Positions 1-5,812 of a stretch of 6,324 nucleotides of DNA are shown here, one piece after another. The notes under the pieces were generated by a model. It made no database searches. It saw only the letters and a program-made list of their open reading frames with translations, and had not been told where the DNA came from. Source of the DNA: Bacteroidota bacterium (lineage in GTDB: Bacteria > Bacteroidota > Bacteroidia > Chitinophagales > Chitinophagaceae); NCBI GenBank assembly GCA_023427575.1, contig JAEZAY010000241.1, forward strand, positions 1 to 6,324, read 5' to 3'. Made by a program: the position numbers and the translations under genes. Each line of letters opens with the position of its first letter. The first letter of the stretch is position 1.

Positions 1-765
1 ATCCCGGCTAGCACCCAGGATCTTCTCGGGATTTCCATTCTCGTCGCGTACCAGCATCCCGAATGTTTGTACCCTTTTTCGTTTGCCCTGTGCCGTGGTC
101 AGCTTATATTCCCAGGTATGCTCCTGTCGGCCGGTTAGTAATTCCTGCCAGGCCTGCTGCACTTTTTCAAACTCCGGCACTTCCATATGCCTTTTCATTA
201 TCTCAAATCCAGGCTCCGGAAGATTTTCGTCCTGTGGATCATATCCATAGATCCGGAACTTTCCATCCGACCAGTTAAATTTTTGGGTTTGAATATCATA
301 ATCCCAGGAGCCGCTTCGGAGGAATTTTTCTTTTTCAAGCATCATGCGCTTGTAATCTAGCAGGCTTTTTCTGTCGGTGCTTTGTTTCGTGATATCCATA
401 AAGATCCCAATCACCGCCTTATTCTCCTCATCACTGGAAAATGGTTTGATCCGGGAACAAACAATCCGGCTTTTACCGGTTTCAGTTTGCAGACTGATCT
501 CCCGCTCCGCAGTATTATTATTCCTGATACAATCTTCAAGATCTGACTGGAAAAGCTCGCGCTGGGTTTCGTTTATATGCGAAAGCAATGAGTCAATAGA
601 TGGGCTCTGATCATTGGGGTTTTTATATTCAAGAAGCGAATACAATCCTTCCGACCATTCAACTTTGTTTGTCGAAGGACTGAAAGTCCAGGCTCCAAAT
701 GAAAGCAGCTGCTCCGATTCCGAAAATACGTTTTGCAACAAACTCTTTTTTTTCTGGTTTTCCAT
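1..765 (-). CDS. Tandem-PAS sensor protein, probably a histidine kinase (partial, C-terminus beyond left edge)
   Basis: The frame is open from an ATG at 763-765 to the left edge, giving 255 codons with no stop, so the gene is cut by the window. An in-frame TAA lies directly before the ATG, which makes this the first possible ATG start; no Shine-Dalgarno sequence is visible. Two PAS domains are readable. The first (about residues 15-127) starts with SFGAWTFSP and ends in the PAC-type motif GIFMDIT. The second (about 145-255) starts with SGSWDYDIQ, continues with W165-S166-D and IYGYDP, and breaks off in GASRD where another IT would be expected. A charged linker (128-148) joins them. There is no signal peptide or membrane segment, so the visible part is cytosolic. 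PAS domains of this type usually sense ligands or redox state and drive a HisKA/HATPase kinase. Position behind the sigma-54 activator gene suggests it is the sensor for that regulator, which is inference. A diguanylate cyclase or phosphatase output cannot be excluded. Confidence 0.9.
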   Translation of the reverse strand, partial: MENQKKKSLLQNVFSESEQLLSFGAWTFSPSTNKVEWSEGLYSLLEYKNPNDQSPSIDSLLSHINETQRELFQSDLEDCIRNNNTAEREISLQTETGKSRIVCSRIKPFSSDEENKAVIGIFMDITKQSTDRKSLLDYKRMMLEKEKFLRSGSWDYDIQTQKFNWSDGKFRIYGYDPQDENLPEPGFEIMKRHMEVPEFEKVQQAWQELLTGRQEHTWEYKLTTAQGKRKRVQTFGMLVRDENGNPEKILGASRD

Positions 766-796
766 TTAGGTCGGTGATATGTGGCACAATGCATAA

Positions 797-819
797 AAGG
801 GATAAATCGCTTATCCCTT
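797..819 (-). terminator. Hairpin between activator and PAS gene, possible weak terminator or attenuator
   Basis: A perfect 9-bp inverted repeat AAGGGATAA / TTATCCCTT encloses a 5-nt loop. Read on the minus strand, it is followed by TTTTAT, a short and imperfect U-run. It lies 80 nt after the activator stop and 31 nt before the PAS gene start. The stem has only three G-C pairs, so it may end only part of the transcripts, or it may be a protein-binding site instead. A smaller 6-bp inverted repeat (879-884 with 892-897) lies closer to the activator stop. Confidence 0.4.
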
Positions 820-899
820 ATACCTGTTATAAAGCCTGCTTTACAAACACAGGATGATTTCAACTGTTCATCATGGTATTATTCATTAACAGAATAAGC

Positions 900-2387
900 C
901 TAATGGTTATTGAATTCCTGATATTGCTTCATCTTATTGTACAATGTCTTACGATCGATGTTCAGTAATTTCGCGGCCTTGCTCTTATTAAAATTTGCCT
1001 GCTTCAATGCTTCAATTTTCATTTCATATTCTGCATCGATGCTGGCAGCTTTCAAGGTAGTTTCATCCAACACTGTTCTGCTTACGGCTGGGGCCGCACT
1101 TACAGGGGTGCCCATCGGCATTGAATGAACTTGAGTTGGCGCCGGCTCCGAACTTCCATCAAAAGACAGCTTGCTGAAATTTACAATCTCGAAAGGAAGC
1201 GAACGATCTTCAATATAATCTCCGTCGGTTAACAGGGTTGACCGTTTTACAACGTTTTTCAGTTCGCGCAGGTTGCCATACCAGATATAATTTTTGAAAA
1301 TTTCTTCCACCTCGGGGGAAAACCCTCTGACCCTTTTGCCCAATTCCTGATTGGTTAATTGAAGGAAATGCCTGGCAAAAACCATAATATCCTCCTTTCT
1401 TTCCCGGAGTGGCGGAATGGTCATGCTGAACTCATTAAAACGATGGAATAGATCCTCGCGGAATTTCCCTTTTTTTGAAGCTTCCCATAAGGGCTCATTG
1501 CTGGCGATAATAATCCGGACATCCAGCTCTATATCCTTGGTTCCGCCCACCCGGCGCATTCTTCTTTCCTGCACTACGCGTAGCAGGGAAACCTGGATAT
1601 CATAGGAGAGATTTGCAATCTCATCCAGAAAAATAGTTCCGCCATTGGCCAGCTCAAAACTTCCTATCTTTTGATTTAAAGCGCCGGTAAATGCGCCTTT
1701 TTCATGGCCAAACAATTCGCTGCCTGCCAGCTCTCTGGAAAGTGCGCCGCAATCGATGGCAATAAAGGCTTTATGACTTCTTTTGCTTCTTTTATGAATT
1801 TCCTGCGCAACCGCTTCTTTACCACTTCCACTTTCACCGTAGATAATAACGCTATAAGAAGTAGGTCCTACCAGTTCAATCTGCTGCATAATAGACCGAA
1901 AAGCGGGGCTGTCGCCAAAAATATACTGGCCGCTAACAGTAAAGGTATTCCCGGCTTTTTCAACTTTTTCTTCCGGAGCCGCGCTTTGAACTACAGGAGC
2001 GCTTGCAACATGGCCGTTTTTGTTCGATCTGTTATCGAGCGCTTTGCGTATGGTGAGGATTATCTCGTCGGGGAATAGTGGTTTGGTTATATAGTCAAAA
2101 GCGCCCAGCTTCATTACCTCCACCGCAATCTTGATATCGCTGTAGCCCGTGATGATTATAACCGGTAATTGCGGGAATTTCTCTTTGATCCGGATAAGCA
2201 TTGTTTTTCCATCGGTTCCGTCAAGCCGGAAATCGCATAAAACCAGGTCAAAATCGGTGATTTCTAAGAGTTCAGTCGCACGTTTGGAAGTATTTGCTTC
2301 CAGTACATCAAAGCCATGTTTAGACAGGAATCTTTTTAACAGAAGACACATATCCCTGTCATCATCAATAACCAATATTTTTTGCAT
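900..2387 (-). CDS. NtrC-family sigma-54-dependent response regulator (REC-AAA+-Fis HTH)
   Basis: This 495-aa protein has the standard three-part build of a bacterial enhancer-binding protein. The receiver domain (1-118) has acidic residues D8-D9-D10, phosphoacceptor D52 (LCDFRL), T80 and K102. The AAA+ domain (about 155-390) has Walker A GESGSGKE (184-191), the sigma-54 contact loop GAFTGA (231-236), Walker B TIFLDE (251-256), R310 and R316 in the arginine-finger region, and PPLRERKEDI. The C-terminal Fis-type helix-turn-helix (about 456-490) includes NKSKAAKLLNIDRKTLYNKM. Two low-complexity A/P/V/S-rich linkers (about 120-150 and 410-440) separate the domains. Such proteins bind upstream DNA, oligomerise on phosphorylation and use ATP to open sigma-54 promoters. 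All key catalytic residues are present, so it should be active. The usual WPGN of the sensor II region reads WYGN (369-372). It starts 44 nt after rpoN on the same strand, so the two are probably co-transcribed. The leader has no Shine-Dalgarno sequence; it reads CCTCC instead. Confidence 0.97.
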   Translation of the reverse strand: MQKILVIDDDRDMCLLLKRFLSKHGFDVLEANTSKRATELLEITDFDLVLCDFRLDGTDGKTMLIRIKEKFPQLPVIIITGYSDIKIAVEVMKLGAFDYITKPLFPDEIILTIRKALDNRSNKNGHVASAPVVQSAAPEEKVEKAGNTFTVSGQYIFGDSPAFRSIMQQIELVGPTSYSVIIYGESGSGKEAVAQEIHKRSKRSHKAFIAIDCGALSRELAGSELFGHEKGAFTGALNQKIGSFELANGGTIFLDEIANLSYDIQVSLLRVVQERRMRRVGGTKDIELDVRIIIASNEPLWEASKKGKFREDLFHRFNEFSMTIPPLRERKEDIMVFARHFLQLTNQELGKRVRGFSPEVEEIFKNYIWYGNLRELKNVVKRSTLLTDGDYIEDRSLPFEIVNFSKLSFDGSSEPAPTQVHSMPMGTPVSAAPAVSRTVLDETTLKAASIDAEYEMKIEALKQANFNKSKAAKLLNIDRKTLYNKMKQYQEFNNH

Positions 2388-2431
2388 GAAGGAGGTTTTG
2401 GTTTCGAAATTACCTTAAATAAACTAAATAA

Positions 2432-3856
2432 TTATGCCCATAGTGCCCGCATTTGCGCCACCGGGATTTGTAACAACTCGCGGTACTTTGCTACCGTTCT
2501 CCTCGCTATGCTGAACCCCTTTTGTGAAAGTATTGCAACCAGTTGCTGATCGGTAAATGGTTTTTGTTTGTCTTCGGTTTCTATTACTTCTTCAATTGCG
2601 GTCTGGATCACGCGGTTCGAAATTACTTCCCCCTGCTGATTAATGATCCCCTCGGTAAAAAGGTCCTTTAACAACAAAGTTCCGAATGGTGTTGATACAT
2701 ACTTGTTACAGGTAATTCTCGACACCGTTGAGATATCAACGCCCACCATTTCAGCCACATTTTTCAGGATCATCGGTTTAATAAGTTTGATATCGCCTTC
2801 GCGGAAATAATCATACTGAAGCTTCACAATAGCCTTCACCACTTTGAGCATGGTGCTCTCTCTTTGTTTGATGGCCGATACGAACCATTGAGCCGCGTTT
2901 AGCTTATTGCGCAGGTATTGCCTGGTAGCGCGATCTGTATGCTGGTTCTCTTCGGTGGATCGGATGGTCTCCATCCACGACTGGTTGATATGTAGTGAAG
3001 CAGATCGCTGGCGGTATAGCGCAACTTCCAGATGATCACCATCAAGGGTAATCACAAAATCGGGCATGATTTGCTGGTTGGCCTGAAAGGTTTCAGTCGA
3101 TTCGCTGATCGGTTTCATTTTTAGTGAAGCGATCAGCTGCAGTACGATCTTCAGTTCATCTTCATCTATATCCAGCTGGTTCATGATCTTATCCATGTTC
3201 CGGCTTCCCAGATCATTAAAATGATTTTCCAACAGGCGAATTGCCATCCGGATATCGGGTCTTTTTCCATTCAGCCTTTTTAACTGAAGCAGCAGGCATT
3301 CGCGGATACTCCTGGCGCCAATTCCCGCCGGTTCCAGTTCCTGAATCTTTAGAAGCACTGATTCCAGTTCTTCCGCTTCAATCCATTTTTTATTCTTGAA
3401 AGAAAGGTCTTCGGCCATTGCCACCAGATCCTGTTCCAGAAGCCCGCCTTCATTCAGCGAATCGATCAGGTATTCGGCGAGTTCGATTTCTTTTTCATCG
3501 CTGTGTGTAAAGCTGAATTGCTGTTTCAGGGTAGCCCGGAAATCAGCCGTTTCGGCAATGGGTCTTTCCGGTATTTTTTCGTTGTTGAAATAGTTTTCAT
3601 ATTCCGTTTTATAATCCGGAATATCATCGTAGCCAAATTCATCCCAGTCGCTGTAATCCTGAACAGTATCCCGGTTCATTTTGTCGGGATCCAGTTCTTC
3701 ATCGGAAGGGGTCTCTTCCAGCAAAGGGTTTTCTTCAACTTCCTGTTGAATTCTATGCTCCAGCTCCAGCGTGTTTAAATGAAAAAGGTTCAGTAACTGG
3801 ATTTGCTGGGGCAGAATCTTTAACTGTTGCTTTTGTGACAAATTTTGGTGCAGCAT
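2432..3856 (-). CDS. rpoN: RNA polymerase sigma-54 factor RpoN
   Basis: This is sigma-54, which directs RNA polymerase to -24/-12 promoters and needs an ATP-using activator for open complex formation. From the chosen start the protein has 474 aa, normal for the family. The glutamine- and leucine-rich activator-interacting region comes first (MLHQNLSQKQQLKILPQQIQ, then EENPLLEE near residue 45). A strongly acidic region II follows (about 50-85), then the core-binding domain (about 100-300, with LEPAGIGARSIRECLLLQL at 174-192). Next is the helix-turn-helix region (MVGVDISTVSR at 370-380), and last the RpoN box ARRTVAKYRE (451-460), a perfect match to the family signature. The open frame runs up to a TTG at 3907, but sigma-54 proteins normally begin right at the M-L-x-Q segment, so ATG 3856 is preferred. 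No Shine-Dalgarno sequence is seen at either. It is the first gene of a leftward cluster with the activator and PAS sensor, and is divergent from a histidine kinase. Confidence 0.97.
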   Translation of the reverse strand: MLHQNLSQKQQLKILPQQIQLLNLFHLNTLELEHRIQQEVEENPLLEETPSDEELDPDKMNRDTVQDYSDWDEFGYDDIPDYKTEYENYFNNEKIPERPIAETADFRATLKQQFSFTHSDEKEIELAEYLIDSLNEGGLLEQDLVAMAEDLSFKNKKWIEAEELESVLLKIQELEPAGIGARSIRECLLLQLKRLNGKRPDIRMAIRLLENHFNDLGSRNMDKIMNQLDIDEDELKIVLQLIASLKMKPISESTETFQANQQIMPDFVITLDGDHLEVALYRQRSASLHINQSWMETIRSTEENQHTDRATRQYLRNKLNAAQWFVSAIKQRESTMLKVVKAIVKLQYDYFREGDIKLIKPMILKNVAEMVGVDISTVSRITCNKYVSTPFGTLLLKDLFTEGIINQQGEVISNRVIQTAIEEVIETEDKQKPFTDQQLVAILSQKGFSIARRTVAKYRELLQIPVAQMRALWA

Positions 3857-3937
3857 AGAGAAGGTTTTGTACTCTAATTGCAAGAGCTGCTCCAATTTGT
3901 AAATCAATCACATATTTTAATCGCTTTCAGCCAAATA

Positions 3938-3969
3938 TTTGATATTCACTGGCAAAATAAATAGTTTTA
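3938..3969 (+). promoter_or_regulatory. Candidate Bacteroidota-type promoter for the CHASE3 kinase
   Basis: TTTG (3938-3941) is followed after 20 nt by TAGTTTTA (3962-3969). The housekeeping promoter of Bacteroidota is TTTG near -33 and TAnnTTTG near -7 with about this spacing, and only the last base of the -7 element differs. It would start transcription near 3976 and leave a leader of about 78 nt. Such short AT-rich motifs arise by chance, so this is a candidate only. Confidence 0.3.
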
Positions 3970-3991
3970 GCCCCGGAAATTAATGAAGTAT

Positions 3992-4012
3992 CGGACCTGA
4001 TTTTACAGGCCG
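3992..4012 (+). promoter_or_regulatory. Bulged hairpin in the kinase leader
   Basis: CGG-A-CCTG (3992-3999) pairs with CAGGCCG (4006-4012), giving seven base pairs with one bulged A and a 6-nt ATTTTA loop. It lies 41 nt before the kinase start and, if the candidate promoter is right, within its untranslated leader. It could be an operator or an RNA structure. No U-run follows on the plus strand, so it is not an obvious terminator. Confidence 0.25.
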
Positions 4013-4053
4013 TGTAGAAAAAAATGCCCAATATGTAGAATTTTTCAAAGCCT

Positions 4054-5442
4054 ATGAAGCCAGTTTACAGATACATATATGTTTCCTTTGCCCTTTCCCT
4101 GATAATCCTGGTTGTGTTAGCGGTTCTTTACCTGCTTCGATTCGATAATCTGACCCTGTATTCATCCCGCCTTGATAATGCACATCTGGTTATTAACCGC
4201 CTTCATGAACTGGAGCATTCCGCTTATAAGATTCAAAACAAGATGCGCGGTTATATTATTTCCAAAGACAGTGCTTTTGTGAATGAGTTCAATCAGGAAG
4301 TAGACTATATTAACCGCTTAACCGATAGTTTAAAGGAAGGATTTCTGAGCGGCGATCGCCAGGTTCAGTACGAAAGGACTTTGCGGATGGAAAGAACGAT
4401 CCGACGGATCATCCAGCAGCAAAACAGAACAGGGGAGGTGGCGGCCCGAAACGATACCGCCCAGCTTGCTTTTAATGTGAGGGATTCCCGAACCATGATT
4501 AATGATTTTCAGTCGGAACTGGAACTGATCCGCAATGCCGAGATTTCTAAAAGTGAGGAACTGCTGGCCAATAAACAATTATATGAAAGAATTACCCCCG
4601 AGTTCTTTCAGGTGATTTTGATTGTATCGGTATTCATTACGCTTCTTTCTTTTATAGTCATAATGCGGCAGACCCGAAAGCGGGTGCAATACCAGGAAGA
4701 ACTGGAACAGCGGATCACGGAATTGAATAACTCAAATTCGGAGCTGGAGCAGTTTACCTATGTTGCCTCGCACGATTTGCAGGAGCCACTGAGAAAGATC
4801 CGCACCTTCAGCAACCGGCTGATCACCAAACACCGCGAAGAACTGCCCGATGAAGCAGGACAAATTGTTGACCGGATTGATTTTTCCGCTAAAAGAATGC
4901 AGGAATTGATTGCAGATATGGTAAACTTTACCAATCTGGTAGCCAAAGACGAAAAGCCGGCTCTCGTCGACCTGAACTATGTCATGTCTAAAATCATTCA
5001 GGAGTATAATCAGAAAGATGAGTTGCTGCACCCGATTTTACATTGCGAAAACCTTCCCGGCATTGAGGGCTACCCTGGTCAGCTATATCTGTGTTTCCGG
5101 TCTATCATCGATAACTCGGTGAAATTTGCAAAACCGGGCGAGCATCCTGTTATAACGGTAACGTATAAACTGACCGACGAAAAAAGCCCGGAAGAGGGAC
5201 TGGCTTTGAAAGGGCGCTATCACCGCATAAGAGTGGAAGATAAGGGCATTGGCTTCGACAATGAATTTGCCGATAAAATCTTTATGATTTTCCAGAGATT
5301 ACATAATCAGTATTCTACCTATTCCGGCAAAGGAATCGGGCTGGCAATTGCACATCGGGTTGTGCTGAATCATAAAGGATTTATCCGGGCAAAGGGTGAG
5401 CCCGGATCTGGAACAGAGATCAGGATTTATTTTCCGGCCTGA
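4054..5442 (+). CDS. Membrane-bound CHASE3-type sensor histidine kinase
   Basis: A 462-aa sensor kinase. Membrane segment 1 (about 9-28) and segment 2 (about 184-204) flank a mostly helical extracytoplasmic region (30-182), which by position, size and motifs (E54-H55-S, KMRGYIIS) fits a CHASE3 sensor. A coiled coil (about 207-232) leads to the HisKA dimerisation domain, with phosphoacceptor H240 in VASHDLQEPLRKI. The HATPase domain follows: N-box I-D-N-S-V-K-F with N354, G1 box VEDKGIGF (D396), FQRLH (413-417) and G2 box GKGIGLAI (425-432). All residues for autophosphorylation are present. There is no receiver domain, so it must pass phosphate to a separate regulator. The nearest candidate is the sigma-54 activator on the other side of rpoN, which is inference. 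The ATG at 4054 is the first start after an in-frame TAG at 4036-4038; no Shine-Dalgarno sequence is seen. The CHASE3 ligand is not predictable from sequence. Confidence 0.96.
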   Translation: MKPVYRYIYVSFALSLIILVVLAVLYLLRFDNLTLYSSRLDNAHLVINRLHELEHSAYKIQNKMRGYIISKDSAFVNEFNQEVDYINRLTDSLKEGFLSGDRQVQYERTLRMERTIRRIIQQQNRTGEVAARNDTAQLAFNVRDSRTMINDFQSELELIRNAEISKSEELLANKQLYERITPEFFQVILIVSVFITLLSFIVIMRQTRKRVQYQEELEQRITELNNSNSELEQFTYVASHDLQEPLRKIRTFSNRLITKHREELPDEAGQIVDRIDFSAKRMQELIADMVNFTNLVAKDEKPALVDLNYVMSKIIQEYNQKDELLHPILHCENLPGIEGYPGQLYLCFRSIIDNSVKFAKPGEHPVITVTYKLTDEKSPEEGLALKGRYHRIRVEDKGIGFDNEFADKIFMIFQRLHNQYSTYSGKGIGLAIAHRVVLNHKGFIRAKGEPGSGTEIRIYFPA

Positions 5443-5479
5443 TAAAAACTGCGATCTGGACGACCGCAGTTTTTATCAG
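5439..5479. terminator. Bidirectional intrinsic terminator between convergent genes
   Basis: A perfect 15-bp inverted repeat, CTGATAAAAACTGCG (5439-5453) and CGCAGTTTTTATCAG (5465-5479), encloses an 11-nt loop. The core ACTGCG/CGCAGT stem is flanked by A5 on the left and T5 on the right, so it can act as an intrinsic terminator in both directions. It overlaps the stop codon of the histidine kinase (TGA at 5440-5442) and lies 9 nt beyond the stop of the leftward small gene. One element thus serves both converging transcription units. Confidence 0.88.
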
Positions 5480-5488
5480 TTAGCAGAA

Positions 5489-5788
5489 TCAGGCAGCTAC
5501 CAAAAACCGCGCTTTTATCTTGTCGAACGCGTTCAAAATGGCATCTTCCCATCTTTTCGACCGGCTGTATTCGGTTATGACGGTATCGCCGCTTACCAGC
5601 TTAAACAATGCTGTTTTATGGTCCTCACCCTGCGTTTCGGGCTGAAAAAGACTCACCTCAATCAGCTCCAGGCCCTTGCATAAAGCGGGGAATGATTTAA
5701 TATTTTCCATAATGACCGACATCAGTGAATACGCACAATCTTCTGTTTCTGTTTGAAAGTCGAATTTAAATCTAAGGCTGTTGTTCAT
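5489..5788 (-). CDS. Small 99-aa protein, possible divergent HPF/RaiA-like ribosome-associated factor
   Basis: The product is not recognised with certainty. The 99-aa chain has no signal peptide or membrane segment. Its pattern looks like beta (SLRFKFDFQ) - helix (about 16-36, AYSLMSVIMENIKSF) - beta (LELIEVSLFQ) - beta (HKTALFKLVSG) - beta (TVITEYSRS) - helix (WEDAILNAFDKIKARF). This order and size match the S30AE fold of HPF/RaiA (also called sigma-54 modulation proteins), which bind the 30S subunit and silence or protect ribosomes in stress. The segment ending in a conserved W/F-x-x-A-I-x-x-A-x-x-K-I helix is especially similar to short Bacteroidota members. The dense basic patch of classic HPF is reduced, so function may differ. 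It starts 24 nt after the dehydrogenase stop on the same strand, suggesting one transcript, and is followed by the shared terminator. An overlapping plus-strand frame is judged spurious. Confidence 0.72.
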   Translation of the reverse strand: MNNSLRFKFDFQTETEDCAYSLMSVIMENIKSFPALCKGLELIEVSLFQPETQGEDHKTALFKLVSGDTVITEYSRSKRWEDAILNAFDKIKARFLVAA

Positions 5789-5812
5789 GATATTGTTCTG
5801 TTTTAAAAATGA

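Larger units (their letters stand above)
3857..4053. promoter_or_regulatory. Divergent intergenic region between rpoN and the CHASE3 kinase
   Basis: Transcription of rpoN (leftward) and of the histidine kinase (rightward) must both start in or near these 197 nt. Visible elements are a perfect 10-bp palindrome CAAATATTTG (3932-3941), AT-rich flanks, a possible promoter for the kinase, and a bulged hairpin near the kinase start. The palindrome carries a TATTTG element on both strands. I could not find a well-spaced Bacteroidota promoter pair for rpoN: the nearest TTTG on the minus strand (3953-3956) is only 13 nt from AATATTTG. No convincing -24/-12 (GG-N10-GC) promoter is visible, so there is no sign here of sigma-54 autoregulation. 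Confidence 0.5.

Noticed and set aside
782..796. TGGCAC at 782-787 as the -24 element of a sigma-54 promoter
   Set aside because: No GC dinucleotide follows at the required 10-nt spacing after GG, and no plus-strand gene lies downstream for it to drive.
573..863. 96-aa minus-strand open frame across the activator-PAS gap
   Set aside because: It overlaps about 190 nt of the PAS gene on the same strand in another frame. Its Cys/Arg-rich content has no family resemblance, whereas the PAS frame has clear domain motifs.
1704..2078. 124-aa plus-strand open frame inside the activator gene
   Set aside because: It is antisense to the Walker/GAFTGA region of a clearly functional gene. It is a codon-bias shadow without recognisable features.
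2389..2396. Perfect Shine-Dalgarno sequence AAGGAGGT on the plus strand
   Set aside because: No start codon with a sensible frame follows at a proper distance; the next ATG (2434) opens a short frame antisense to rpoN. On the minus strand it reads as CCTCC in the activator leader, which is likely chance.
3503..3778. 91-aa plus-strand open frame inside rpoN
   Set aside because: It is antisense to the acidic region and core-binding domain of sigma-54 and has no supporting motif or start signal.
4732..5031. 99-aa minus-strand open frame inside the histidine kinase
   Set aside because: It is antisense to the HisKA region, whose motifs are intact. It is a shadow frame.
5396..5683. 95-aa plus-strand open frame after the kinase
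   Set aside because: It overlaps the end of the kinase and runs through the strong terminator. It opposes the minus-strand small gene, which has better spacing to its neighbour and a coherent predicted fold.
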